NCBI RefSeq assembly: GCF_024732245.1
Contig: NZ_CP093845.1
Span: 1,798,001-1,862,000, forward strand
DNA: 64,000 nucleotides
Direction of reading: 5' to 3'
DNA from: Dietzia sp. B32
Lineage (GTDB): Bacteria > Actinomycetota > Actinomycetes > Mycobacteriales > Mycobacteriaceae
Below the pieces are notes generated by a model. The model did no database searches. It saw only the letters and a list, made by a program, of their open reading frames with translations, and had not been told where the DNA came from. How positions within the stretch are numbered: the stretch's first letter is position 1; each line of letters starts with the position of its first letter. Both the position numbers and the translations under genes were made by a program. Positions 8,706 to 17,063 of the stretch are shown in pieces.

Positions 8706-8729
8706 ATGTTATTGATGCATCACCAACAT
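8706..8729. promoter_or_regulatory. 24-bp imperfect palindrome, likely repressor operator
   Basis: The outer arms ATGTT/AACAT and the core GATGCATC are symmetric about 8717/8718; only two positions per arm mismatch. It sits 23 bases before the start of the hydroquinone-reductase-type gene and overlaps a plausible minus-strand -10 (TAACAT). The AT content is far above the surroundings. It fits a dimeric winged-helix repressor site (MarR/HxlR-like); no regulator gene is adjacent. Confidence 0.6.
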
Positions 8730-8789
8730 ACCCGCTCGGATGGGTCCAGGCCACCCCTCCTCGCCCCGGGGGTGTGCGACGCTGGACCC

Positions 8790-9803
8790 ATGGACTCCGC
8801 GCACGTCGACGACGTCCCCACCCGCTACTCCGACTTCGCCGAGTTCGAGGTCCGCGGACGCACCCCGGTCTACCTCTCCTGGGCACGCGGCATCGCCGAG
8901 GACCCGGACACGAGTGGCCTCATCGCCTCACTGCCGCGGATCAAGCGTCAGCCCGCGCTCGTCTTTGCCGCCGCCCGGCATGCCGGCGCACCCGAGACCG
9001 AGGACTACCCGGCCTTCCGCGACTTCGTCCACGCCCGGTGGTCGGAGATCGAGCAGGTCACCCTCACCCACTCCACCCAGACCAACGAGGCCAAGCGCTG
9101 CGCGGTGCTGCTGCCGTTCCTGTCCCTGCTGCCCGGACCGCTCTCGCTGGTGGAGATGGGCGCCTCCGCCGGCCTGTGCCTGTACCCGGACCGCTACGCC
9201 TACCGTTTCACCCTCGACGGCGGCCGGGTGCACGACCTGGTGCCCACCGCCGGCGACGCCACAACGGAGCCCCCGGTCCTCGACTGCGACCTGCGGGACG
9301 GCGTCCCGCTGCCCCGCACACTGCCGGACGTCGTCCACCGCGGCGGCGTCGACCTGTCCCCCATCGACCCCGCCGACGCCGACTCGCGGGCCTGGCTGCA
9401 GAGCCTGATCTGGCCCGGACAGCAGGCACAGCGCGGTCCCCGGCTGGACGCCGCGCTCGACATCGCCGCCGCGGATCCGCCGCAGATCATCGCGGGCGAC
9501 CTCGTCGAGAAGCTGGAGGCCTCGGTCGCCGCCTGCCCCCCGGGATCGACTCCGGTGGTGTTCCACACCGCCGTGCTCGGATACCTCGAGCCGCCGGCCC
9601 GCGCCGCGTTCGTCCGCCGGGTCACCGAGCTGGACTGCGTGTGGATCTCGGTCGAGGGCGTGACCCTCCTGCCCGACGTCGCCGCGCAGGTCCCGGAGTC
9701 GATCCGCCGGCACAAGGGCATCTTCGTCGTCGCCGTCAACGGCCGCCCCCTTGCCACGGCCCACGGCCACGGCGACTGGGTCCGCGCCCTCGACATGTCC
9801 TGA
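8790..9803 (+). CDS. DUF2332 family protein
   Basis: A 337-residue protein of the DUF2332 family, common in actinobacteria and of unknown function. Visible hallmarks are the N-terminal FAEFEVRGRTPVYLSWARGIAED, the LVEMGASAGLCLYPDRYAYRF segment, which resembles a methyltransferase glycine loop, and the TPVVFHTAVLGYL region near residue 255. The fold looks Rossmann-like, but no catalytic role is established. The ATG at 8790 begins the conserved domain. There is no clear Shine-Dalgarno sequence, and a loose -10-like GACGCT ends 6 bases upstream. It is divergent from the hydroquinone-reductase-type gene. Confidence 0.78.
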   Translation: MDSAHVDDVPTRYSDFAEFEVRGRTPVYLSWARGIAEDPDTSGLIASLPRIKRQPALVFAAARHAGAPETEDYPAFRDFVHARWSEIEQVTLTHSTQTNEAKRCAVLLPFLSLLPGPLSLVEMGASAGLCLYPDRYAYRFTLDGGRVHDLVPTAGDATTEPPVLDCDLRDGVPLPRTLPDVVHRGGVDLSPIDPADADSRAWLQSLIWPGQQAQRGPRLDAALDIAAADPPQIIAGDLVEKLEASVAACPPGSTPVVFHTAVLGYLEPPARAAFVRRVTELDCVWISVEGVTLLPDVAAQVPESIRRHKGIFVVAVNGRPLATAHGHGDWVRALDMS

Positions 9804-9814
9804 CGCCGGCCCGC

Positions 9815-10663
9815 TCAGCCGAACGGCCACCCGCGCCGCATCGGCGCGTCCGTTCCGGAGCCACCCACCTCGGGCTCGATGAGGTACTCCGTACCGAACG
9901 CCACGGCGTAGATGTCCAGCGGGAAGGCCAGCATCATGCCGATGTCGCTGGTCTGACTGGCGTGGCACTGCATCGCGCGGCGCTTGAGGTCGATCACGTC
10001 CGCCGGCAGGTCGACCGCCCACGCGATCTCCGACTCCGCGACACCGATCGGTTGACCGTCGTCCCCGGTGAGGATCGCCTGCCGGATCCGGTCCACGTCG
10101 AGGTCCATCCCACCGGGCGCCAGCGCCTGCATGAACTCCGCCGCCTCGGGACTGTCGAGCATCGCCAGTTGGGCGTCCCGGTTGGTCGTCGCCTCGAGCA
10201 GACGGGGGCGCCGCGCGGCCAGCTCCACCGCACGGCGGGCGATCCGGTGCACCGCGATGTGGTCGGGGTGCCCGTAGTTGCCGTGATGGTCGTACCCCAC
10301 CAGGACGTCGGCGTCCTCCCGGTCGAGGATCCGAGCCACCCGCGCCGCGGCGTCGTCGACGTCGGCGCGGTGCAGGCACAGCGGGTCATCGTTCTGTTCC
10401 CACCCGGTCATCCCCGAGTCGCGGTATCCCAGCCAGTCGATCCGGGCCACGCCCAGTACCGCCGCTGCCGCCCGGGCCTCCCCGCGTCGGTACTCGACCA
10501 GGTCGCCGTCGGGTCCGAGGTGCTCGGGACGCTCGCCGTGGTCGCCGTCGGTGGCGAACACCGTCACCACGCGGTGCCCGTCGCGGGAGGCGAGCGCCAT
10601 CATCCCCGCGGTCTGCGAGGTTTCGTCGTCGGGATGGGCGTGGAGGAACACGATGGTCGACAC
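9815..10663 (-). CDS. PIG-L family deacetylase (MshB/Mca-like)
   Basis: A 282-residue zinc-dependent hydrolase. The metal and catalytic signature AHPDDE is at residues 9-14 and the distal HPDH (NYGHPDHIAVHR) near residue 128. The family includes MshB and Mca of mycothiol metabolism and GlcNAc deacetylases. This protein lacks the specific flanking motifs I would expect for MshB or Mca, so the substrate is open. The GTG start at 10663 has a CAGAAT -10-like hexamer (10670-10675) ending 6 bases upstream, predicting a leaderless mRNA. One of three PIG-L genes in the window. Confidence 0.83.
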   Translation of the reverse strand: MSTIVFLHAHPDDETSQTAGMMALASRDGHRVVTVFATDGDHGERPEHLGPDGDLVEYRRGEARAAAAVLGVARIDWLGYRDSGMTGWEQNDDPLCLHRADVDDAAARVARILDREDADVLVGYDHHGNYGHPDHIAVHRIARRAVELAARRPRLLEATTNRDAQLAMLDSPEAAEFMQALAPGGMDLDVDRIRQAILTGDDGQPIGVAESEIAWAVDLPADVIDLKRRAMQCHASQTSDIGMMLAFPLDIYAVAFGTEYLIEPEVGGSGTDAPMRRGWPFG

Positions 10664-10714
10664 CCGGACATTCTGCCCTGCCCGACCGCCCGGCGCGGGG
10701 CGGGGCCGGGCAGC

Positions 10715-11656
10715 TCAGGCGCGGGCGGCGGGGTGGCCGGCGAGCCAGCGGTCGAACGCCTCGGCGCTGGTGAGCTCGGGCGTGTAGCCGAAGACCTCGC
10801 GGAGCCGGCTGTTGTCGAGCACCGGCCGGTAGCGCAGGAAACCGGTCTGTTCCGGACCGTAGCGACTGACCCGCAGCGCGCTTCCCACCGCGAGAACCGC
10901 CTTGAGCACCGTCTCGGGGATCTCGAGGGTGCGCTTGCCGAGCCGCGCAGCGATCTGGTCGATGGTGAGCGTTCCCGTGCCGGCGACGTTGTAGACACCG
11001 GCCGGCCCGTCGCCCACGGCGCGCACGATGATCGCCACGAGGTCGGTGTCCCAGATGAAGACGAACGGCGAGTCCGACCCCCGGACGGCGAGCAATCGTC
11101 GGCGGTGGAACAGGTCGGTGATCTGGTTGTCCACGGTGTCGCCGAGGATCGTGCCGATGCGCAACACGACCTGGTCGAGCTCGGGGTGCTCGCGGCGGGC
11201 GTCGGCCAGCATGTGCTCGACGAGCGCCTTGTGGTGGCTGTAGGCGAACGCGCTGGTGCCGCGGACGGAGTGGTCCTCGGTGATCGGCACGGGGTTGTCG
11301 GCGTGGTAGCCGTAGGCCGCTCCCGAGGAGGACACCACGAGCCGTCCGACCCCGTGCTCGATTCAGGCGTCGAGGACGTGCCGGGAGCCGTCGACGTCCA
11401 CCCGGTAGGCGGCGTCGCGCCCCATACCGTCAGGGTCGACGACCGAGGCCAGGTGCACCACCGCGTGGTGGCCCGCGACGGCGCGGGTCACCGCGTGGGC
11501 GTCGGTCACGTCGAGTCGGATGTGCTGCACGCCCGGGGCGGCGGCGTCACCCGGCACCCGCAGGTCCCCGCTGGTGACCTGGTGCCCGGCGGCGGAGAGC
11601 CCGGCCACCACCCCGCGCCCGAGGAATCCGCTTCCGCCCGTCACCAGTATCTTCAC
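10715..11656 (-). pseudogene. NAD-dependent epimerase/SDR gene with in-frame TGA at codon 98
   Basis: The reading frame from GTG 11656 to the stop at 10715 encodes an extended SDR/NAD-dependent epimerase: KILVTGGSGFLGRG (Rossmann glycine motif, residues 2-15), VHLASVVDP, then SSSGAAYGYH and YSHHK (catalytic Tyr-x-x-x-Lys). It is interrupted by a single TGA at 11363-11365, and both halves stay in the same frame, so no indel is involved. A sense codon (probably Cys TGC or similar) has become a stop, or the base is a sequencing error. The start has AGGAGGT 8 bases upstream and overlaps the BASS gene stop by 4 nt. The gene would otherwise be the third member of the FMO-BASS-SDR operon. Confidence 0.8.
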
Positions 11657-12576
11657 GCCGCTACCTCCTGTGCCGTGGCGCCCGCCCTGCTGTGCCGCGC
11701 CCACATCACCGCGACCACCAGCCCGGCGATGATGTCCCACACGCCCCACCACGCCGCGACGAGCGCCATCCCTCCGAGCCCGTCGAAGAAGCTGAACACG
11801 AACAGCAGCCCGAGCCCGGCGTTGCGGATGCCCACCTCGAAGGTCATGGCCTTGCGGGCGGGCACATCGAGCCGGAACCCGCGCGCGATGCCGTACCCGA
11901 GGCCCAGCGCGAGCGCGTCGTGGAGGAACACCGCCACCGCGACCACGCCGATGTAGGCCACGAACAGCGCCCAGTTGTTGGCGACCGCGATCACGATGAT
12001 CCCGCCGAGCGCCACGAACGAGGCGATCCCCACCACGCGGTGGGTGCGCGCGGCGACCTGCGGCAGCAGGTGCGAGACGGTCAGCCCCAGCGCGAACGGC
12101 AGCGCGATGACCAGCAGCACCTCGCTGAGCATGTCCCACGGGGCCACGGAGATCTCATTGAAGTACTCGCGACCGGTGGGGTGCAGGTGACCCCAGAACG
12201 CGAAGTTCAGCGGCAGCATCACGATCGCCAGGACATTGCCCACCGCGGTCATCGACACCGACAGCGCCACGTCGCCCCGCGCCCGGTGGGTGAGGATGTT
12301 GGAGACGTTGCCGGGTGGGCAGCACGCCACGAGGATCATGCCGAGTGCGACCGAGCCCTGCACGCCGAGCAGCAGGGTGAGCAGGAACGTCAGCGCGGGC
12401 AGCAGTGCGAACTGTGCCGCCACGGCCACCGCGAACGCCTTGGGTTTACGCAGCGCCAGCCGGAAGTCGGAGAGCCGGGTGTCCATGGCTATGCCGAACA
12501 GGATCAGCCCCAGAACGATCTTCAGCGTGGTGAGGGACCCGGAGTCGAACGCGATCCGGATGTCGTCGACGTTCAC
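11653..12576 (-). CDS. BASS family transporter (bile acid:sodium symporter-like)
   Basis: A 307-residue membrane protein with 9-10 hydrophobic segments. The family landmarks are visible: GLILFGIAMDTRLSDFR near residue 23, and the crossover motif LVACCPPGNVSNILTHRARGDVALSVSMTAVGN near residues 81-113. Members co-transport sodium with organic anions such as sterol-derived acids, pantoate or 2-oxoacids; the substrate is unknown here. The GTG start at 12576 overlaps the upstream monooxygenase stop (GTGA), and the stop overlaps the next gene's GTG, so this is the middle gene of a tightly coupled operon. Confidence 0.85.
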   Translation of the reverse strand: MNVDDIRIAFDSGSLTTLKIVLGLILFGIAMDTRLSDFRLALRKPKAFAVAVAAQFALLPALTFLLTLLLGVQGSVALGMILVACCPPGNVSNILTHRARGDVALSVSMTAVGNVLAIVMLPLNFAFWGHLHPTGREYFNEISVAPWDMLSEVLLVIALPFALGLTVSHLLPQVAARTHRVVGIASFVALGGIIVIAVANNWALFVAYIGVVAVAVFLHDALALGLGYGIARGFRLDVPARKAMTFEVGIRNAGLGLLFVFSFFDGLGGMALVAAWWGVWDIIAGLVVAVMWARHSRAGATAQEVAA

Positions 12577-13976
12577 GAGCCGGCCCCCTGAGTCTGCGCG
12601 GCGTCGATGCGCGCGACCAGCCCGGTCACAGCGCCGCGGTACGCGCTCTTGTTGACGTAGTAGGCCATCCGGTCCAGCCCGAGGTACCTGTAGCCGCCGG
12701 TGAGGTCCGGGCGGGGACCGCGCCGGGAGGAGTCGACGACGGCGAGGGCCGCACGCCCGGCCGGTGAATCGTCACGGTGCGCGGCGAGGTAGCGGGCGAC
12801 GAGGTCGGCCTGTTCGTAGCGGCCCTGCCAGCCGATGCCGGAGGCCTCGAGCATGCCGAGCACCGCGAGGTCGTCGCGGGCCGACGGGAAGATGTTGAGG
12901 TGCAGGTCCGGGGCGGCGGCGCCCGCGGCCCAGTCGAGGTGTCGCCGGTCAATGAACGGGTAGTCCAGCACATAGCCGGTGGCGAGCATGACCAGGTCGT
13001 ACTCGCCGGAAGTCCCATCGACGAAATGCACGGTGCGCCCGTCGAAGCGGCTGATGTCGCCGCGCACCCCGACGTCGCCGTGGCCCACGTGCTGCAGGAT
13101 CAGACTGTTGACGACGGGGTGGGACTCGTAGATCTTGTGGTCGGGCTCCGGGAAGCCGAACCGGGTCGGGTCGCCGGTGAAGGCCTTGAGTACCCGTGAG
13201 TCGACGAACTGCTTGATCCGCGGCGGCAGGGGTCGGCCGCCCGACCCGAGGGTGTCAGCAGGCTTGCCGAAGAGGTACTTGGGCACGAAGTGGTAGCCGC
13301 GCCGAACGCTGATGTCGACGGACGCGGCGTGGTGCACCGCGTCGACCGCGATGTCGCAGCCACTGTTGCCGCCGCCCACCACGAGGACCCGCTTCCCCGC
13401 GAGCTCGCTGGGGTACTTGTAGCGGCTGGTGTGGCGGACCTCGCCACTGAAGTGCCCCGCGAATTCCGGGATCTTGGGCTCGGAGAGGGTGCCGTTCGCG
13501 ATCACCAGGGCCGAGAATTCCCCGGCGTCAGCCTCGCGCGCGGGGCCCACCTCGTCGTCGTCGCCCCCTCTCCCACCCGCGCCGGTGGCGCGCACGGTCA
13601 GTCGCCACCCGGAGTCGCGCTCGCCGCTCACCGGTTCCGCGCGGACCACTTCGGTAGCGAAGCGGAACCGGTCGCGCAGGCCGAAGTGATCGGCGAAGTC
13701 GCGGAAATAGGCCAGCAGGCGGCGGTGGTCCGGGTAGTCGGGGGTGTCGGCCGGCATGGGGAACTCGGCGAACTCCGTGGTCCGGGCCGAGGAGATGAGG
13801 TGTGCCGAGGCGTAGACCGTACTGCGCGGGGAGTCGATGTTCCACAGTCCGCCGACGTCGTCGGCGAGGTCGAAGCCCACCCAGTCGACGCCCTGGCGGT
13901 CGAGGTTCCGCGCCGCGGCCAAGCCGGAGGGGCCGGCTCCGATGATCGCGATTGGACGGGTGTCAGGATTGGGCAC
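12573..13976 (-). CDS. Flavin-containing/Baeyer-Villiger-type monooxygenase
   Basis: A 467-residue FAD- and NADPH-dependent monooxygenase. The FAD Rossmann motif IAIIGAGPSGLAAARN is at residues 9-24, the second dinucleotide motif VLVVGGGNSGCDIAVDA lies in the NADPH domain, and LATGYVLDYP is the ATG motif typical of class B monooxygenases. It would insert oxygen into a heteroatom or carbonyl substrate. The exact Baeyer-Villiger fingerprint is not clearly present, so FMO-type activity is equally possible. The GTG at 13976 begins just before the FAD motif. It is the first gene of an operon with a BASS transporter and an epimerase, so the substrate may be an imported organic acid or sterol-like compound (inference). 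Confidence 0.82.
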   Translation of the reverse strand: MPNPDTRPIAIIGAGPSGLAAARNLDRQGVDWVGFDLADDVGGLWNIDSPRSTVYASAHLISSARTTEFAEFPMPADTPDYPDHRRLLAYFRDFADHFGLRDRFRFATEVVRAEPVSGERDSGWRLTVRATGAGGRGGDDDEVGPAREADAGEFSALVIANGTLSEPKIPEFAGHFSGEVRHTSRYKYPSELAGKRVLVVGGGNSGCDIAVDAVHHAASVDISVRRGYHFVPKYLFGKPADTLGSGGRPLPPRIKQFVDSRVLKAFTGDPTRFGFPEPDHKIYESHPVVNSLILQHVGHGDVGVRGDISRFDGRTVHFVDGTSGEYDLVMLATGYVLDYPFIDRRHLDWAAGAAAPDLHLNIFPSARDDLAVLGMLEASGIGWQGRYEQADLVARYLAAHRDDSPAGRAALAVVDSSRRGPRPDLTGGYRYLGLDRMAYYVNKSAYRGAVTGLVARIDAAQTQGAGS

Positions 13977-14005
13977 GGGTACAGATCTTGCCCCAGAACG
14001 CGACG

Positions 14006-14050
14006 CTCCCCGGCCGGTTTCGTTCGCACTGAACGAAATCGACCGGGGAG
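14006..14050 (-). terminator. Long hairpin terminating the ectABC operon
   Basis: Two 20-base arms (14006-14025, 14031-14050) pair with only two mismatches around the 5-base loop GCACT. It lies 33 bases after the ectC stop and before the monooxygenase start, so it closes the ectoine operon. There is no strong U-run. Confidence 0.75.
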
Positions 14051-14082
14051 GGCGTGGCGCGGGTCCGGAAAGGGCCGGCCGG

Positions 14083-14505
14083 CTACTTCTCGCGAACGAC
14101 CGTGCCGTCGTCCTGCAGGCGCAGGAGCGGGTAGATGCCGTTCTCGTCGTGGTTCTCGTCGCCGACGACCGGGGGGTTGAAGACGCAGAGCATCTGCATC
14201 TCCTCCTCCACGATGACCTGGTGCTTCTCGTTGCCGTTGAGCAGGTACATGGAGCCCGCCTCAAGCGGGTACTCCTTGTCGTTGGTCAGGTCACGCAGGG
14301 TGCCCTTGCCGCGGGTCAGCCAGACGGCTTCGATGTGGTTGGCGTAGTGGAAGTCGTTGGTCGTGCCGGCGGCGATGGTGGTCTCGTGGAACGAGAACCC
14401 GACGCGGTCGTCGGCCAGTACGATGCGCTTGGACTCCCAGTTGCCGTTGTTGCCCTTGATGTGGCGGTCGGTGTCGGTGATCTCTGCGGTGGTGCGAACG
14501 ATCAT
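14083..14505 (-). CDS. ectC: L-ectoine synthase
   Basis: A 140-residue cupin enzyme that cyclises N-gamma-acetyl-diaminobutyrate to ectoine, the last step of the pathway. The sequence is a clear EctC: MIVRTTAEI start, GNWESKRIVLADDRVGFSFHET, the cupin metal region HYANHIEAVWLTRGKGTL, and LNGNEKHQV. The length is normal for the family. A strong GAGGAGG ribosome site lies 7 bases before the ATG. It follows ectB by 54 bases and is followed by a long hairpin. No ectoine hydroxylase (ectD) gene is present in the window. Confidence 0.96.
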   Translation of the reverse strand: MIVRTTAEITDTDRHIKGNNGNWESKRIVLADDRVGFSFHETTIAAGTTNDFHYANHIEAVWLTRGKGTLRDLTNDKEYPLEAGSMYLLNGNEKHQVIVEEEMQMLCVFNPPVVGDENHDENGIYPLLRLQDDGTVVREK

Positions 14506-14559
14506 GCGGTGCCTCCTCGTCGAGGGTGTGTGTGGTCGTGTCCGGCGCGCGGGCCGGGA

Positions 14560-15855
14560 TCAGGCGTACTGCTGTGCCAGGACGTGGTCGACGGCCTCGT
14601 AGCAGATCTCGATGCCGCGGTCGCGCTCTTCGTCGGTCAGGGTGAGCGGAGCGAGGAACTTGACGACCTCGTCGCTCGGGCCGGCGGTCTCGACCAGCAT
14701 CTTGTTGTCGAAGCAGCGGGCCATGACCTGTCCCGCCAACTCCGGCGTCTCGAGGAACGCGATACCGAACGCCATGCCGCGGCCCCGGAGCTCGAGCTTG
14801 CCCTCGTACTTGTAGATCAGCGGGGAGAAACGCTCGCGCAGGATACGGCCGTTCTCCAAGGTGCGGTTCTGGAGCGAGTCGTCGGACCAGTACTTGCGCA
14901 GCGCGACGTCGGCGGTGATGAACGCCATGTTGTTGCCGCGGAAGGTGCCGTTGTGCTCACCCGGGGTCCACTCGTCGAGCTCACGGTTGAACAGCGTGAC
15001 CGCGAGCGGGAGTCCGTAGCCCCCGATCGACTTCGACAGACAGACGATGTCCGGCTTGATGCCCGCGAACTCGAACGAGAAGAACTCGCCGGTGCGGCCG
15101 CACCCCATCTGGACGTCGTCGACGATCAGCAGGATCTCGTGGCGCTTGCACAGCTCGTCGAGGGCCTTCAGCCATTCGGCGCGTGCCGCGTTGATGCCGC
15201 CCTCGCCCTGGACGCACTCGACGATCACGGCCGCCGGGCGGTTCATGCCGGAGCCGGAGTCGACGAGGACTCGCTCCATCCACTGGAAGTCCTCGGTGAC
15301 GCCGCCGAAGTAGTTGTCGTACGGCATCGGCGTCGCGTGGACCAGCGGGATGCCGGCGCCGGCGCGCTTCATCGAGTTACCCGTCACGGACAGCGACCCG
15401 AGGGTCATCCCGTGGAACGAGTTGGTGAAGTTGATGATGGCCTCGCGGCCGGTGACCTTGCGGGCCAGCTTGAGCGCCGACTCGACGGCGTTGGTGCCGG
15501 TCGGCCCGGGGAACATCACCTTGTAGTCGAGCCCGCGCGGCTCGAGGATCTTCGAGGTGAAGGTCTCCAGGAAGGCGCGCTTGGCGACCGTGAACTTGTC
15601 GAGCGAATGGGTGACGCCGTCGCGCTGGATGTAATCCAGCAGGGCGCTCTTCATGTCGTCGTCGTTGTGGCCATAGTTCAGCGCGCCCGCGCCACCGAAG
15701 AAGTCGAGGTAATCGTCTCCGTCAACGGTCGTGAGCGTCGCACCCTTGGCGGTGTCGAACACCACCGGCCAGTTGCGCGAGTAGCTACGGACCTCCGACT
15801 CGCGGTCGGAGAAGATGTCCGTGTTCGTGCTGGTGTCGTGCGTGGACTCGGTCAT
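14560..15855 (-). CDS. ectB: Diaminobutyrate-2-oxoglutarate transaminase
   Basis: A 431-residue PLP-dependent class III aminotransferase converting aspartate semialdehyde to L-2,4-diaminobutyrate, the first step of ectoine synthesis. Recognisable features: FPGPTGTNAVESALKLARK, SFHGMTLGSLSVTGN, LLIVDDVQMGCGRTG (PLP ring Asp), and CLSKSIGGYGLPLA with the Schiff-base Lys. The ATG at 15855 fixes the usual EctB start. It sits between ectA (70 bases upstream) and ectC (54 bases downstream), giving the classical ectABC order. Confidence 0.96.
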   Translation of the reverse strand: MTESTHDTSTNTDIFSDRESEVRSYSRNWPVVFDTAKGATLTTVDGDDYLDFFGGAGALNYGHNDDDMKSALLDYIQRDGVTHSLDKFTVAKRAFLETFTSKILEPRGLDYKVMFPGPTGTNAVESALKLARKVTGREAIINFTNSFHGMTLGSLSVTGNSMKRAGAGIPLVHATPMPYDNYFGGVTEDFQWMERVLVDSGSGMNRPAAVIVECVQGEGGINAARAEWLKALDELCKRHEILLIVDDVQMGCGRTGEFFSFEFAGIKPDIVCLSKSIGGYGLPLAVTLFNRELDEWTPGEHNGTFRGNNMAFITADVALRKYWSDDSLQNRTLENGRILRERFSPLIYKYEGKLELRGRGMAFGIAFLETPELAGQVMARCFDNKMLVETAGPSDEVVKFLAPLTLTDEERDRGIEICYEAVDHVLAQQYA

Positions 15856-15925
15856 GGTCTTCAGATCACTCCATTTGTGAAGAGGCGGGCGACGGTGGCG
15901 GGCCGGGCGGCCCGCGCGCCCTCGT

Positions 15926-16438
15926 CTAGGAAATCGTGTAGAGGTCTTCTTGCTCGTGACCTTCTCCGAGCAGCTCGGCGCTCAGGTAGTCCTCGTCGGA
16001 CAGCGTCATCCCGCGGTCGCGGGCGACGGCGCCGAAGGTGCGCTGCGAGGCCTCGTTGTCCGGGCTGATCGTGGTGCGCAGGCGCACCACGCCACGTTCG
16101 GCCAGCCGGTCCATGAGGTGGTGCAGCAAGCGCGCCGCCAGTCCCTTGCCACGCTGGTCGGCGTCCACGCCGACCTGCCACACGAAGATCGTGTCCGGCT
16201 CCGACGGGCGGATGAATCCGGTGACGAAACCGACGACCCGGCCTTCGACCTCGACCACGACGGAGCTCTCCGAGAACTCCGCCCCCCACAACACGTAGGC
16301 ATAGGACGAGTTGAGGTCGAGGACGCCGCTGTCACGAGCGATCTCCCACATGCGGGTTCCGTCGGCCGCGGTGGGCACACGGAACACCGCGTCGGACGAA
16401 TCAGGGTTACGGGGTACTTCTCGTTCTCCTGGGCTCAT
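15926..16438 (-). CDS. ectA: L-2,4-diaminobutyrate acetyltransferase
   Basis: A 170-residue GNAT-family acetyltransferase that acetylates diaminobutyrate in ectoine synthesis. The GNAT core is clear: SSYAYVLWGAEFSESSVV, then VWQVGVDADQRGKGLAARLL (acetyl-CoA pyrophosphate loop, about residues 93-112) and TISPDNEASQRTF. The ATG at 16438 matches the family length; an upstream in-frame GTG would add ten atypical residues. A TACGGT hexamer (16450-16455) ends 11 bases before the ATG, so the leader should be only about 4-5 nt. First gene of ectABC. Osmotic induction would be expected from the pathway but is not visible in sequence. Confidence 0.95.
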   Translation of the reverse strand: MSPGEREVPRNPDSSDAVFRVPTAADGTRMWEIARDSGVLDLNSSYAYVLWGAEFSESSVVVEVEGRVVGFVTGFIRPSEPDTIFVWQVGVDADQRGKGLAARLLHHLMDRLAERGVVRLRTTISPDNEASQRTFGAVARDRGMTLSDEDYLSAELLGEGHEQEDLYTIS

Positions 16439-16605
16439 AGTCGGTTTCCACCGTAGTGAGGTCCCCACGTTGGTGCATCACCCTTCCCCGATTCGTTACC
16501 TGAAAACACGATGAGTGTGCAGGTGGCCGATAGGGAGTGAGGTCGGTCACGGTCGATCCCGGTTCTCCGGTTCCGAAGGCGGTCCCGGGGTGGCAGAATC
16601 AGACC

Positions 16606-17034
16606 ATGGACGCCAACCCGGTCACCGAACTCGACGAGGCGCACAGCCTGCAGCTCCTGGCCACCGTCTCCCTGGGTCGCCTGGTCACCGTCACCGACGG
16701 TCACGCGGACATCTTCCCCGTCAACTACGCATTGTCCGCCGACGGCAAGGTGTACTTCCGCACCGCCGAGGGCACCAAACTGGCCGGGATCACGGTGCAC
16801 CCGGACGTCGTGTTCCAGGTCGACCACATCGAGGGCGACAAGGCGTGGTCGATCGTCGTCCGCGGGACGGCGCGACGGCTCGACGGTTTCACCGAGATCA
16901 ACCGCGCGGAGAAGCTCGACCTCTCACCGTGGATCCCGACCCTGAAGTACAACTTCGTCGAGATCACGCCCGAGTCGATCTCCGGTCGCGGGTTCACCTT
17001 CGGTGAGGAGCCGGAGCGCTACACCGGTTACTGA
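16606..17034 (+). CDS. Pyridoxamine 5'-phosphate oxidase-like flavin-binding protein
   Basis: A 142-residue split-barrel protein of the PNPOx-like family (FMN- or F420-binding). The N-terminal helix LDEAHSLQLLATVSLGRLVTV is followed by FPVNYALSADGKVYFRTAEGTKL and FQVDHIEGDKAWSIVVRGTARRL, the standard order of split-barrel strands. Such proteins are flavin reductases, F420-dependent reductases or cofactor-storage proteins; which applies is undetermined. The ATG at 16606 is chosen over a longer frame from 16537 because CAGAAT (16594-16599) ends 6 bases upstream and the added residues carry no domain. It is divergent from ectA. Confidence 0.8.
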   Translation: MDANPVTELDEAHSLQLLATVSLGRLVTVTDGHADIFPVNYALSADGKVYFRTAEGTKLAGITVHPDVVFQVDHIEGDKAWSIVVRGTARRLDGFTEINRAEKLDLSPWIPTLKYNFVEITPESISGRGFTFGEEPERYTGY

Positions 17035-17035
17035 T

Positions 17036-17063
17036 CCGCCCTACCGCTTCCGCCCTACCGCTC
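17036..17063. repeat. 14-bp tandem duplication at the 3' end of arsC
   Basis: Two adjacent 14-base units starting CCGCCCTACCGCT differ only in the last base. The arsC stop codon (minus strand TAG, 17055-17057) lies in the second unit. It looks like a recent small duplication at the convergent gene junction. Confidence 0.6.

Noticed and set aside
11363-11365. In-frame TGA read as selenocysteine in the epimerase gene
   Set aside because: No SECIS-like hairpin follows the codon, and epimerases have no known selenocysteine at this position; a nonsense change or read error is simpler.
7625-11956. Very long open frame (over 1400 codons) on the plus strand
   Set aside because: It runs antisense through several well-supported genes and contains no domain. 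Long antisense frames are a by-product of G/C-rich third positions.
16516-16542. Tiny open frame starting with ATG between ectA and the PNPOx-like gene
   Set aside because: Only nine codons, with no ribosome site and no sign of conservation.
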